From DATBJJ01 sp963750915 (GTDB lineage: Bacteria; Acidobacteriota; Vicinamibacteria; Vicinamibacterales; 2-12-FULL-66-21), in NCBI GenBank assembly GCA_963750915.1, contig CAVVSF010000002.1, forward strand, positions 1-64,000: a stretch of DNA of 64,000 nt, given 5' to 3'. Positions 1-9,073 of this stretch are shown piece after piece. Each line of letters starts with the position of its first letter. Position 1 is the stretch's first letter. Below the pieces are notes generated by a model. That model saw only the letters and a list, made by a program, of their open reading frames with translations, was not told the DNA's origin and did not search any database. A program made the position numbers and the translations under genes.

Positions 1-4
1 CGGG

Positions 5-370
5 ATGATAGCGGTCCAGGAATGGAAGAACGTCGTCCTGCCGGACTACCTCACGCCCGAGGAGATGGAACGCGCACGGACGCTGTGGCGCGAACTAAAG
101 GACTCGGGCTGCTTCGCTGCCGAGGTCGAGCGGGAGATCATCACGCCGAACATCGCGCGCATCAACGCGATGCTTGGTCAGGAGAACGACGCCCGGTTGT
201 TGGCGGACAGCGTCGAGTTCGCGTTCGATGAAGCCGAGGCTTCCTCTCCCGGCTATCTGTGGGAGTGGAGCGAGGACGTGTGCCGTGTGTGCGGAGCCAC
301 CGTCGGTCACGGGCTGCGGTTCATGCACCAGGGGTTGTGCGGCACATGTGCGAACGGGCCGACACACTGA
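5..370 (+). CDS. Small hypothetical protein with C-terminal zinc-ribbon-like motif
   Basis: A 121-residue protein that I do not recognise. The N-terminal two thirds is acidic and looks helical. The C-terminus has two Cys pairs, CRVCG and CGTC, about 20 residues apart with histidines between them, which suggests a small structural zinc site. No signal peptide or membrane segment is visible. The ATG lies 5 bases from the window edge, so a longer upstream start cannot be excluded. The neighbourhood is accessory DNA, so no role can be inferred from context. Confidence 0.55.
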   Translation: MIAVQEWKNVVLPDYLTPEEMERARTLWRELKDSGCFAAEVEREIITPNIARINAMLGQENDARLLADSVEFAFDEAEASSPGYLWEWSEDVCRVCGATVGHGLRFMHQGLCGTCANGPTH

Positions 371-541
371 AAAATTCGGCGAGGCGTCGACGTAATGGCG
401 GAGCTACACCTGTAGTCGCGGTAGCGCTCTCTGATGCCAATCGACGACGTTCCGGATAAGCAACGGTCTCACCAAACTGCACGGGCAAAAATCGGCCCGG
501 AACGAAACGCTCGATTCGCGGACGGCTCTCTCCTGCCGGTA

Positions 542-775
542 TCAGCGCTGAGTCGATCCAGGCGGCAAGAACCAGTCCGCAGTTTCTATTGCGGTGTTTA
601 CGTGTTCGTGAAAACGATACGTGACCTGGTCGCTGCCGCATCCGTAGATGAAGCCCAGGACGGCAAAATCCTGGATGTCGCGTTCTGTCAGGGGTTCCTG
701 CGACGTGATCTTATCGGCCACCGCGAGCGCCCGATCGAGCGCCGCCATCGCGCGTCGCATACGTAGTTCATCCAC
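542..775 (-). CDS. Small hypothetical protein (77 aa)
   Basis: I choose a GTG start because GGAGGAG lies about 5 bases upstream of it on the minus strand. An internal ATG five codons later is the alternative. The protein is soluble, rich in Ala, Asp and Glu, and has no recognised domain. Longer readings of the same frame run upstream into repeat DNA and are low complexity, so I reject them. A copy of the five-member upstream element (911-991) lies about 136 bases upstream, preceded by an AraC C-terminal remnant. Confidence 0.5.
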   Translation of the reverse strand: MDELRMRRAMAALDRALAVADKITSQEPLTERDIQDFAVLGFIYGCGSDQVTYRFHEHVNTAIETADWFLPPGSTQR

Positions 776-910
776 GGGATCTCCTCCGCTTTCGTTGCGA
801 TTTTCATCATTGCCATTTTGCGCACTGGCCGCCTCTGCCTCCGCAGATCTTGTTCTCGGCTCGTTGTGAAGGGCCGGGCACGGACGGCGATGCGGCACTG
901 TGCACACCCT

Positions 911-991
911 GAGAGTAGCGAACCCCCGGCGGTGTCGCGATAACCTCGGGAGCCAGATTCCGCTTCCTGTGGCGCGAGGAGTCAATCGAGG
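911..991 (-). repeat. Upstream element, copy A
   Basis: One of five related 65-80 bp sequences in the first 9 kb. On the + strand it begins with GAGTAGCGAAC and ends near GGAGTCAATCG. Copies B and D read the same way; C and E are reversed. It lies upstream of the minus-strand gene at 542-775 with its GTAGCGAA end facing the gene. It is more diverged than the other copies. Function is unknown. Confidence 0.55.
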
Positions 992-1034
992 TGCGCTGGA
1001 AACGGATCTCTTTCCGCTCCAGGGTGGTCCGGTG

Positions 1035-1110
1035 ACAGCGGTCAAAGGCTTCCCGGAACGCTTGCGGCGTGCGACAGTTCACCGACCGCCAGCGGCGGAC
1101 GATCGGCGCG
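1035..1110 (-). pseudogene. Remnant of an AraC-family C-terminus
   Basis: Translation of the minus strand gives RTPQAFREA preceded by an Arg/Trp-rich stretch. This matches the last residues of the intact AraC-type regulator at 5127-6149, and the DNA also matches beyond the stop codon. Only the last 20-25 codons remain. In both places the order on the minus strand is AraC end, then the upstream element, then another gene. This points to duplication of the block followed by loss of most of the regulator. Confidence 0.55.
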
Positions 1111-1285
1111 TCCCGTGAGCGGTGGACCTCGGTAAAACACCGCGCTGCACCGTCACGGTGAAGGGTCATCGCTGGAGAACGGCTTGCGATTATTCGGCCT
1201 CGGTTCGGGACGTCCGGTTCGGAACATTCTTGACTTCCGCGTGATCGTCGAGGATCTGCGGGTGCTTTCTTCCTGAACACCAGCC

Positions 1286-4200
1286 CTATCGCACGGTCAC
1301 CCTTACGACCTTCGCGGGCACGAAGCCGCCGGAGACGTTGCTCGCACGGGAACACCGCCAAGTCGTAGCTTCCCGGCGGCAGGCCCTGAATGTTGAGCCC
1401 AAAGCCTGAGGCGCGGAACTGATCGCCGTGCACCGCGGCGACATCCGGCCGCACCCCGCCATACGTCGCGACACCCAGGAAGGTCGCCGATCCGCCCGAC
1501 AGCGGATACGCCCAAGACGTGCAGCGTGTCAATGCCGGTGCTCTGGGCCGCGGCATCCAGGTCCGCGGCCCACCCCGGCTTTATGGTCAACGGCTGATTG
1601 ACTTCGTCGCCTGCGCGCCCGGCGAATCAATCTCGACCTGCGCGCCGATGTGCCCGCTGCCTTTTGGCGCCAAGATGATCCGCACCTCGTGGCGCGTCCC
1701 GGCCGGCGTGTCTGCCGAGCGCACGAACACGAGATCGTATGCCCCGACGAATCCTGCGCCATGGGCGCCCAGGTGAACCAGCCCTGTGGTCGCGTCCAGC
1801 TGCGAGCCGGCCGGCAGCGGCGTCAACGTCTCGCCCACACGTTAGATATCCCGTGTAGGACGCAGCGTCCTGCTCGCCGAGCCACAGCTCGAACCGATTG
1901 ACCTCTTCCCCGTGAATCACCGCCCTGCCCGCTGCGGCCGACAGCGTAGGACCGCCATGGCCCCTCGAGGATCCCATCCTCGGCGCGCGAGCACCGGGGC
2001 TGTCGTCAAGGGGCGGCCGCCGCGGTCAGCTTCCCCGTCACTCGGTCCCAAACCAGTGTCGTTCGCGACTTCCCGGTGCCACGCTGCGGCATTTTGACGG
2101 TGCCCGACGCCGTTCGACACGTTGAAGAAACGACTGCCGATCCCATCAGTGAGACCTTGCGTTATCGGTCACAACCCACGAGATCGTGTGCAGTCCGTCC
2201 GTCAAGCGTTGTCGTATCGAGAAGGATCTTGAAGCCCAACGAGAGGGCTCAATCCACGGTGTTGGGCATAGCCTAGGAAGAGTCTTCTCTGAAGCCGGCT
2301 CGCGCATGGTTGTAGTCGGCTTTGCCTTGACGGCCATCGCCATCCACCAGCACGGTGATTGTCGACCCGTTCAAACGGGATGGCCTTGGGCTGTTGCGTC
2401 AGCACCCACCCGAAGTTCACGAAGCTTCATCCCGGCTGCCAGCTCCACCCTGCGTCGGCGTATCGATTGAAGCCAAACGGCTTGGTCGCGTGAAGGGTTT
2501 GTTCGGGTCCCATCGTCCGAGTCCCCGAGCAGCACGACTCGACCCGTCCGCTATCTAGAACGCCCGCATGTAGAACCTGAACGTGCCGTTACCCTGGTTC
2601 GGGCAGCATGTTCGTCAGCACCATGAAGCCCCAGCCTGCTCGACTGCTCCGGGGAGATGTCGGAAACGCTTGCCGGACATCGGGCCGCGCTTTGTCGATG
2701 AACACGGCGTCGCCGACGTAGATCTCCTCCGCACCAGCGCAATTGTCCCTGTTCGACGGGAGCCACCGCGTGGTCGCATCGATCACCCCCCGGCAGACCG
2801 TCACCCGCGTCACTTCGATGTCGTCCAGTGCCCATCCCGTGAACGGCACTGCGCCTGCGTCACGCCTACCGCGTTGTCAGTCGGCGTGTCCACCAAGCCG
2901 AACGGTTGGAGCGACGTGTCAGCGTCGACAAGAGTCAGGCTCACGTCGATTGGCCCCGGTGCGTTTCTTGCGCCAACAAATGTCAATGTGATTGCGGCAT
3001 TGACGGTCCCGCTCGGCGGCAGTCCATTGGAGCCGAGAACACTGACCGTCAGGCTCGCCGGCCAGCTGCCCGCGGTCGGGTGCAGCGCAGCCACGGCTGA
3101 TTCGGCGTCGCGGTCCAGGTCACGGTGCCCGCGCCGCTCTGCGTCAATCGGACCTGTTGCGCGGCCGTCTGAGATGTGAAGTTGGCGCCCGTTGTGACGG
3201 CCCCGAACCTCAGTGACGTTTTGTCTAGCGCCATTGTCGCGGTCGGTGCACCCGCCTGATCAATCGTAACGACGTGACCTGCAATCGTGACTGTTCCTGA
3301 CCGCAAGCTTGATCCGTTGGCGGCCACCTTAAGTGTGACTGTTCCCGTCCCGATGCCAACCGGACCACCCATGACGGTGATGAATCCTGCGTTGCTGACG
3401 GCGCTCCACGCGCAGGTTGGGTGAGTCGTAACGGTCACACTTGCGCCGAGCAGCACGCTGCTTGGAACGTTCATGCTCGCGGTGCTCAGGGTGTAGGCAC
3501 ACCCTTCGGATTCACCGACAGCTAACGTCAGGAGCGGTGAGCCGACGTTGACGGACGGCAGGACGAGAAAAGGTGCCTGATTCCCCAGGGGCATTGAAGG
3601 CGGAGCAATTTTCGCCGAACTGGTAGTAGATTTTCGTCGGCGTCGAAGGCGCGTTGAACGAAATCGAGTAGCTGTAGTCGTCACCGACCTTGTTGATGAG
3701 GCTACCCGAACGCTGAGCACCGATGACGTTGCTCGCGGGCGCTGTCCCCTCTGACGACCACATCCTCATGGAGCCAGGGCCGTCCAAGAACTGCGCCGGG
3801 TCATGATTCGTCCACCTCAACGTGACTGGGAATCCAGGCTGTATCGTGACAGGGTTCGCAGGATCAGGCGTTAGAGTGGGAGCCGTCAGCCCCACATTGA
3901 CCGACGTCAATTGCCCGCCCCCAACCGGCACGCCAAGAAGTTCTCCCCCGCCGACGACGGACGGAAAGGTGCCACTACCAGTGGTTGCAACGACTCGGAC
4001 TCGATAGCCGGTGAAAGTCGGATCCGTTTGAGGCAGTCCGAGCGACCACTGTCGTTGTTGGAGTGCCAGGGGTAATGGACTGTGCCACCCGATAGGTGGA
4101 CTTGCCGTCAAACACGACAATCAGTTGATTGGCGGTCGCAGGAATGTTGCCGACTGTAACCGCGATGCTCTGGGTCCTGCGCACCGACAGCTAACGTCAG

Positions 4201-4906
4201 GAGCGGTGAGCCGACGTTGACGGACGGCAGGACGAGAAAAGGTGCCGATTCCCCGCAGGGGCATTGAAGGCGGAGGACTTTGCTGAACTGGTAGTAGATT
4301 TTCGTCGGCGTCGAAGGCGCGTTGAACGAAATCGAGTAGCTGTAGTCGTCACCGACCTTGTTGATGAGGCTACCCGAACGCTGAGCACCGATGACGTTGC
4401 TCGCGGGCGCTGTCCCCTCTGACGACCACATCCTCATGGAGCCAGGGCCGTCCAAGAACTGCGCCGGGTCATGAATCGTCCACCTCAACGTGACTGGGAA
4501 TCCAGGCTGTATCGTGACAGGGTTCGCAGGATCAGGCGTTAGAGTGGGAGCCGTCAGCCCCACATTGACCGACGTCAATTGCCCGCCCCCAACCGGCACG
4601 CCAAGAGCTTTCCCCCCGCCGTCGACGGACGGAAAGGTGCCACTACCAGTGGTTGCAACGACTCGGACTGATAGCCGGTGAAAGTCGGATCCGTTTGAGG
4701 CAGTCCAGCGACCACTGTCGTCGTTGGAGTGCCAGGGGTAATGGACTGTGCCACCCGATAGGTGGACTTGCCGTCAAACACGACAATCAGTTGATCTGGC
4801 GGTTGCAGGAATGTTGCCGACTGTAACCGCGATACCTTGATCCTGCGCAAGAACGGCGTATGGGTAACAGGATGCCAAGCATCGCGAGCAGAGCGGCGCG
4901 TTTCAT
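1286..4906 (-). pseudogene. Broken gene for a large secreted BACON/Ig-like surface protein
   Basis: Pieces of one long protein are spread over all three minus-strand frames. The start at 4906 has a GGAG ribosome site and encodes a signal peptide (MKRAALLAMLGILLP), but a single-base shift follows within it. Next come a module encoded twice (see 3513-4849), two BACON-like beta-sandwich segments at about 3070-3520 (GCAYTLSTASMNVP, then MALDKTSLRFGAV), a segment with VPFTGWALDDIEVT near 2830, one with NFGWVLTQQPKAIPF near 2400, and a C-terminal segment ending VVRVTVR at 1286. I recall this segment order from exported proteins of Vicinamibacteria. At least six frame changes are needed to read through, so the gene is decayed or the sequence here has many indel errors. 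Its role would have been extracellular or cell-surface; the ligand is unknown. Confidence 0.75.
3513..4849 (-). repeat. Tandem duplication, two copies of about 669 bp
   Basis: Positions 3513-4181 and 4182-4849 are nearly identical, differing by a scatter of substitutions and single-base indels. Both start at CACCGACAGCTAACGTCAGG and end near the sequence read as GACTGTAACCGCGAT. On the minus strand the unit encodes one beta-rich module of the broken surface-protein gene (VDTPs aside, recognisable by VVFDGKSTYRVAQSITPG and LRWT..DPAQFLDGPGSM). The copies break frame at different places, so the indels arose after duplication or are sequence errors. Confidence 0.85.
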
Positions 4907-5000
4907 TCGGGACTCCATCGCAGGCAATAGAGCAGTGCCGTTGCTGTCAGGTAGGCGCGGCTCGGGACCACAGACGTTACCAGTGTGGCAACAACGACAA

Positions 5001-5076
5001 GGGTAGCGAACTCCCAGGGATCCAGCGGTAGCCGGGCAGGCCAGATCAGCTCCGTCTGGCGCGCGGAGTCAGTGGA
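5001..5076 (-). repeat. Upstream element, copy B
   Basis: On the + strand it reads GGTAGCGAACTCCC, then CAGGCCAGATC, then CTCCGTCTGGCGCG, then GGAGTCAGTGG. It closely matches copy D at 8771. It lies 95 bases upstream of the minus-strand start of the broken surface-protein gene and immediately after the AraC-type gene. A perfect 18-base palindrome (5083-5100) adjoins it. Confidence 0.65.
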
Positions 5077-5082
5077 AGGGCC

Positions 5083-5100
5083 GCGGAGCGATCGCTCCGC
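5083..5100 (-). terminator. Perfect palindrome after the AraC-type gene
   Basis: GCGGAGCGATCGCTCCGC is its own reverse complement over 18 bases and lies 26 bases beyond the stop codon of the regulator. It could form a terminator stem, but there is no T tract after it. It could instead be a protein binding site. Confidence 0.35.
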
Positions 5101-5126
5101 ACTCTGGCGGCGGTGGGTGAGAGCGG

Positions 5127-6149
5127 TCAGGCTTCCCTGAACGCTTGCGGCGTGCGACCGGTCCACCGCCGGAACGATCGGTGGAACGCCGCAGGTTCCG
5201 AATACTGGAGAAAGAACGCGATGTCGCCGATGCTCAGGCTGCGATCCTGAAGCAAGGCGCGCGCGAAATCACGTCGCACGTCATCGAGAATCTGGCGGAA
5301 TGACGCGCGTTCCTCGGCCAGGCGGCGGGTCAGCGTCCGCCGGCTGACCGCGAGCGTCGTGGCGACGGCGTCAAGCGTCAGGACCGACTGCCCGAGACGC
5401 TCGACCAGGATGCGCCGGACGCGTGTGCTCATGACGCCGGCACTCGACCGGTCTCGATCGCCGAGCGCGTTCTCGAGCCGGCGGCGGATGATCCCCGCGA
5501 GCGCCGCATCGGCTTCGCGCATCGGACGTGCCGCATCGGCCGCGCTGAGGCTCATCGAGCTCGAGCCGGCGCCAAACCGGACACTGCCGTGAAAGAACCG
5601 CCGATGCTCCGCAGTGTCGTCCGGTGCGGGATGAGCGAAGCAGACGCGGACCGGTGTGATGTCCGCTCCCGTCGCGTCACGCGCCAGCTTGAGCGCCATC
5701 GCCAGTGCGAACTCTGTCCGTGCCGGGTGCAGCGGCGTGGTGGCGGTGTCGTGGACCAGAAACAGGAGGCTCTTCTCCTGGCGGTGTGTCCGCGCCGCGA
5801 CGCGATCGCTCAGCAGTCGCCCATAACGCGCCAGGCGATCGAGCCCTTTCTCGAGAGAAGGGCTGGATCGGAGGGCGTACTCGATGAGGTCGAGCGCGCC
5901 GCGGGGCAGCGACTCGGCGAGATGGATGCCGAGCGCTTCGTCGCAGGTGAGGGTCGCGGCCAGGCGCCACGCCGTGTCGGTCACCGCCTCGGGGACGCGA
6001 GTATTAGGATCGTCGAGCCTCGTCCGACCGAAGAGCCGGCGAATAGGCGCGGCGTTGACGTTGCGGCCCTCGACCCACGCGATCAGGTGCGGCAGTACCC
6101 AACCCTGGACGGATGACGCGATGACCGCGCGGCTGTGCACCGTGCCCAT
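5127..6149 (-). CDS. AraC-family transcriptional regulator
   Basis: A 340-residue regulator of the OruR/ArgR-like AraC group. An N-terminal effector-binding region of about 200 residues has the layout of the Arabinose_bd-type domain. The C-terminal 100 residues hold two helix-turn-helix motifs; the first contains TLDAVATTLAVSRRTLTRRL and the second SIGDIAFFLQYSEPAAFHRS, ending in the typical RRWTGRTPQAFR. I place the start at the ATG at 6149 because homologues usually begin close to VQGWVLPHL; an upstream ATG at 6239 would add 30 residues. No strong ribosome site supports either. The gene is divergent from the nuclease at 6427, a possible target. Its effector is unknown. Confidence 0.85.
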   Translation of the reverse strand: MGTVHSRAVIASSVQGWVLPHLIAWVEGRNVNAAPIRRLFGRTRLDDPNTRVPEAVTDTAWRLAATLTCDEALGIHLAESLPRGALDLIEYALRSSPSLEKGLDRLARYGRLLSDRVAARTHRQEKSLLFLVHDTATTPLHPARTEFALAMALKLARDATGADITPVRVCFAHPAPDDTAEHRRFFHGSVRFGAGSSSMSLSAADAARPMREADAALAGIIRRRLENALGDRDRSSAGVMSTRVRRILVERLGQSVLTLDAVATTLAVSRRTLTRRLAEERASFRQILDDVRRDFARALLQDRSLSIGDIAFFLQYSEPAAFHRSFRRWTGRTPQAFREA

Positions 6150-6321
6150 GACGTCAGACTGTCCCGCTGCTGTCGTGGAAGGCTCCCGCAGCACCATCCC
6201 CGACGACCCGACGTCCGTGACGCCATCGACACCGAGCAAGCGCGACCAGTGGTGTGGCCATGGGGCGTAAGGATACCCCAGCCGCCCAATAGCCCGTCAC
6301 CTCCCACCCTACTGACTCACG

Positions 6322-6386
6322 GGCCAGAGAAGCCCGATCTGGCCTCCCTGGTTACCGGGAAACCGGCCGGAACTCGCTACCGTTGT
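6322..6386 (+). repeat. Upstream element, copy C
   Basis: This copy is reversed relative to A, B and D. It begins GGGCCAGAGAAGCCCGATCT and ends GAACTCGCTACCG, about 41 bases before the ATG of the exported nuclease gene. Its complement matches copy D across CCAGGGAGGCCAGATCGGGC. The orientation towards the gene is the same as in the other four copies. Confidence 0.65.
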
Positions 6387-6426
6387 CGGTGCCCACTTGA
6401 AACACGGGCGGTTCCAGGAGATCTGA

Positions 6427-7135
6427 ATGCTTCAACGCTCGTCGCGGCGGCTGATTCTGGCCGTCGTGTTGTTCACCGTCGGCGTCAGTGCGGCGTTCGC
6501 GCAGGCCGAGAAGGTCTACGTCACGCGCGCGGGCGAGAAACAGGGACAGTTCAGCGGAGAAGTGGTCGGCGTGTCGGACGGCGACACCATCTCCGTGATG
6601 CAGAACGGCCGCGCCGTTCGAGTGCGGCTGGACGGTATCGACTGTCCTGAACAGGCTCAGGACTTCGGTCAGCGAGCCAAGCAATTCACTTCGAGCCGGG
6701 TATTCGGGAAGAAGGTAGTCGTGGATGTGCGCGACGTCGATCGGTATGGCCGCCTTGTCGCGCGAGTCTACACCGACGGTGAAGACGTGAGTCTCGCGCT
6801 GGTGAGGGCGGGGTTCGCCTGGCACTACAAGCAATACTCGAGCGATCGAATGCTGGCGGACGCAGAGAATGAAGCGCGGGCGAGCCGTATTGGACTCTGG
6901 AGTCAAGGCACTCCGGTTGCACCCTGGCAGTTTCGGCATCCTGCCGCGACGGCAACGCCGCGTGGAGCCGGCTGCAGCCTCCGTGGATGCGCCGTTTCAC
7001 GGCAACCTCCGCAGCAGGGTCTTTCACCGGCCAGGGTGTGCCAACTATGGTTGCAAGAACTGCACGCGCGAGTTCAAGACGCGCGAGGATGCGCTCGCAG
7101 CTGGATTCCGGCCGGCAGGCGACTGTTTGAACTAG
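6427..7135 (+). CDS. Exported thermonuclease-family nuclease, frameshifted near its C-terminus
   Basis: The protein starts with a clear signal peptide (LILAVVLFTVGVSAAFAQA) followed by a staphylococcal-nuclease-like domain. It carries GDTI, then VRLDGIDCPE, then VRDVDRYGRLVARVY, which supply the metal-binding Asp, the catalytic Glu and the two Arg typical of the family. Family members degrade DNA or RNA with Ca2+ outside the cytoplasm. The reading frame fails between about 6930 and 6975. In the next frame a cysteine-rich tail (FHRPGCANYGCKNCTREF) runs to a stop at 7135, and such tails occur on related proteins, so one inserted base is the simplest explanation. Left in frame, translation would continue meaninglessly to 7311. 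Copy C of the upstream element precedes it. Confidence 0.8.
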
Positions 7136-7238
7136 CCCGGACGACTCGCTTTCACGCCCAGCACGAGGCAGGTGTCAGCCAGGCGTCCCGCGTTCGAGAC
7201 TGTTGCAGGCGGGGTAGTGCTTCCCTGAGAATGCGTCG

Positions 7239-7977
7239 ATGTCCGAGAGCCGAGCGCAGCGAGCAGTCCGACGACTCGAGTGGCCGATGGTCTGCCTCGC
7301 CCTCCTGGTGATCCCGGTGCTGGTGATGGAGGACCGCGCCACGACGCCGGAGCTGCGCCAGGGAGCAATGATCGTCAACTGGATCATCTGGCTCGCCTTC
7401 GTGGTGGAATTTGCCTTCAAGTGGGCGGCGGACCGCACCCTGGGTTACCCGCGCCGCGCCTGGTTCGATCTTCTGCTCATCATCGTGACGCCGCCGTTCG
7501 GCGTCCCGGACGCGATGCAGGGAATCCGAAGTCTGAGGCTCCTGCGCCTGCTCCGGCTGCTGCGCGCGTTTGGCGTGGCGGCAATGGGCTTCAGGCTGGC
7601 GCAGCGGCATTTCGGCCAGAAGAAGTTCCACTACGTGCTGATGGTGGCTTGTGCGACGGTCGTCCTGGGGAGCGGTCGCCATGTTCGCCCTGGAGGCGGA
7701 CGAGAACAAGGGCATCCGGCATTTCGGCGACGCGCTCTGGTGGGCGATCACCACGGTCACGACTGTCGGCTACGGCGACGTCACACCCGTAACGCCTGAA
7801 GGGCGACTCGTGGCGGTGGTGTTGATGCTCGCCGGGATTGGTGTGATTGGCGTGTTCACCGCCACCGTCGCCAGCCTGCTGTTCGAGGAGCAACAGACGC
7901 AGAACCCCGAGACCGACGAGATCCTTGCTCGCCTCGAGCGGATCGAGAAGGCCCTCGAATCCCTCCAGCGCCGCTGA
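7239..7977 (+). CDS. Voltage-gated-type potassium channel, split by a single-base frameshift
   Basis: Six membrane segments are recognisable over about 245 residues. S1 and S2 are VCLALLVIPVLVM and WIIWLAFVVEFAF. The S4 sensor is SLRLLRLLRLLRAFG, with an Arg every third residue. After S5 comes the pore loop with the K+ filter in ITTVTTVGYGDVTP, then S6. The tail (DEILARLERIEKALESL) looks like a short coiled coil for tetramer assembly. The frame changes at about 7667-7671, inside S5; dropping one base of CTGGGGAGCG restores ATVVLGAVAMFALE. The filter and sensor are intact, so either the gene is a very recent pseudogene or the sequence has an error. The cut end of the tRNA-linked island lies 18 bases downstream. 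Confidence 0.85.
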
Positions 7978-7994
7978 ATGTTTGGGTGTGAAAC

Positions 7995-8039
7995 TGGAGC
8001 CGGCGCTCGGACTTGAACCGAGGACCTGCTGATTACGAA
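7995..8039 (-). other. Attachment-site duplicate (partial tRNA-Thr)
   Basis: This 45-base stretch is identical to the 3' end of the tRNA-Thr gene at 10617-10661, including the encoded CCA. It stops in the anticodon loop, so it cannot form a tRNA. It marks the far boundary of the integrated island. Confidence 0.8.
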
Positions 8040-8207
8040 AAAGCGTCCGAATCGCCACAACGCTCAGCAAAACGGGGGATTCCCGTTAGATCTTGAGCGC
8101 GAGAATCGCGTCGCACGGTTGCCCCACACAGGCACGAATGATGTTGGCGAGCTGGACATCGGTCGCGCCCTGTTCAATCTAGTCAGCGTCGATGTCCAGC
8201 ACGTGTG

Positions 8208-8546
8208 TCACTCGTGCTCTTCAAGGCCTTCATGGCTCCTGATGTACTGGCGAACGGGCTCCGTGACCGTTGAGGGCGAAATGCGACGCTCGCGGCAATA
8301 TGGCGATTGAAACCAGTCCAAGATCCGCTTGTCGCCTCGGCTTGAGTTACAGCTCCCACAGCACATCGCGATGGTATTCGGGTTGTCCCACGGTGGCCGA
8401 TGATTCAGGTGCTCGATGGTAGCCCAATCTCCTCGAGGGGTATTCGGGCTGGGTGGCATCATTACTTTGTGGCAATAAACGCATGTCCTGTCTCTCTCCC
8501 TGACAAGCGCCACTGCGGGTTCGGGGAGCCCATACCTGTTTCTCAC
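8208..8546 (-). CDS. HNH endonuclease-like protein
   Basis: A compact 112-residue protein built around one HNH nuclease motif. A first Cys pair (CVYCHK) is followed by IEHLNHRPPWDNPNTIAMCC with the catalytic His, then SCNSSRGDK with the second Cys partner. The layout matches free-standing HNH domains found in phages and islands, which nick or cut DNA with a divalent metal. The start overlaps the stop of the small exported protein at 8543-8740 as ATGA, so translation is probably coupled. The protein has no signal peptide of its own. A frameshift fusion of the two ORFs, giving an exported HNH nuclease, is possible but not shown. Confidence 0.75.
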   Translation of the reverse strand: MRNRYGLPEPAVALVRERDRTCVYCHKVMMPPSPNTPRGDWATIEHLNHRPPWDNPNTIAMCCGSCNSSRGDKRILDWFQSPYCRERRISPSTVTEPVRQYIRSHEGLEEHE

Positions 8547-8740
8547 GCGCGTCCACCATCTGCTGTGGTTCCGTTGATAGACACCACGGACTGACTCGCC
8601 AGCGGCAAAATTCGCTCCGCGCTATCTTGGGCCGCGGCGACCGCCGGAAGCGCAGCGGTCATGAGCGCCGCTGAAACGAAAGCCCGCTGCCGGTCGGCAA
8701 TACCCATGATGATCCTTCGACACGGCTTCGTTGCACTCAT
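8543..8740 (-). CDS. Small protein with signal peptide, coupled to the HNH gene
   Basis: A 65-residue product whose first 37 residues look like a signal peptide (an Arg-containing start, then AFVSAALMTAALPAVAAAQ). Only about 28 residues would remain after cleavage. I choose the ATG at 8740 because GGAAGG lies 6 bases upstream. The stop overlaps the HNH start. The mature part matches nothing I know; it may be the stub of a longer exported protein. Confidence 0.5.
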   Translation of the reverse strand: MSATKPCRRIIMGIADRQRAFVSAALMTAALPAVAAAQDSAERILPLASQSVVSINGTTADGGRA

Positions 8741-8770
8741 TGAGGTCCTTCCAGTCACAAGCACCCTTAA

Positions 8771-8852
8771 GAGTAGCGAACTCCCCCAGATGTAGTCATA
8801 CCCAGGCAGGCCGGATCGGGCTCCGTCTGGCGCCTGGAGTCAATGTGAGAGG
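8771..8852 (-). repeat. Upstream element, copy D
   Basis: On the + strand it reads GAGTAGCGAACTCCC, then CAGGCAGGCCGGATCGGGCT, then CCGTCTGGCGCC and GGAGTCAATG. It ends 31 bases upstream of the start at 8740. With copy E, in opposite orientation, it fills the divergent spacer 8741-9073. Similarity to copy B continues weakly to about 8875. Confidence 0.65.
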
Positions 8853-8938
8853 ACTGCGGCACATCGCTCCGAAACAGCGGCAAGCCGCCGCCGATTCCTG
8901 AGCGATTGACTCCACCTTCCTTGGTAACAGCCCTCCGC

Positions 8939-9003
8939 ACGGGCCAGACGAGCCAGATTTGGCCCGCCCGGGTATCCGCTCGATCCGCGGGAGTTCGGTA
9001 GCC
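8939..9003 (+). repeat. Upstream element, copy E
   Basis: It begins GGGCCAGACGAGCCAGATTT and ends GGGAGTTCGGTAGCC, 71 bases before the ATG at 9074. It has the same orientation as copy C and is the reverse complement of copy D. Together D and E form a large imperfect inverted repeat around a spacer of about 90 bases. Confidence 0.65.
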
Positions 9004-9073
9004 TTATCGCGCCGCCAATCGTCAATACAGCACGAGATCGGCAATTCGAGACATCGGAAGGAAGTAGCTACAG

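Noticed and set aside
911..9003. The five-copy element as integron attC sites with gene cassettes
   Set aside because: No GTTRRRY/RYYYAAC core pair and no clear imperfect palindrome; the genes point both ways and no integron integrase is present.
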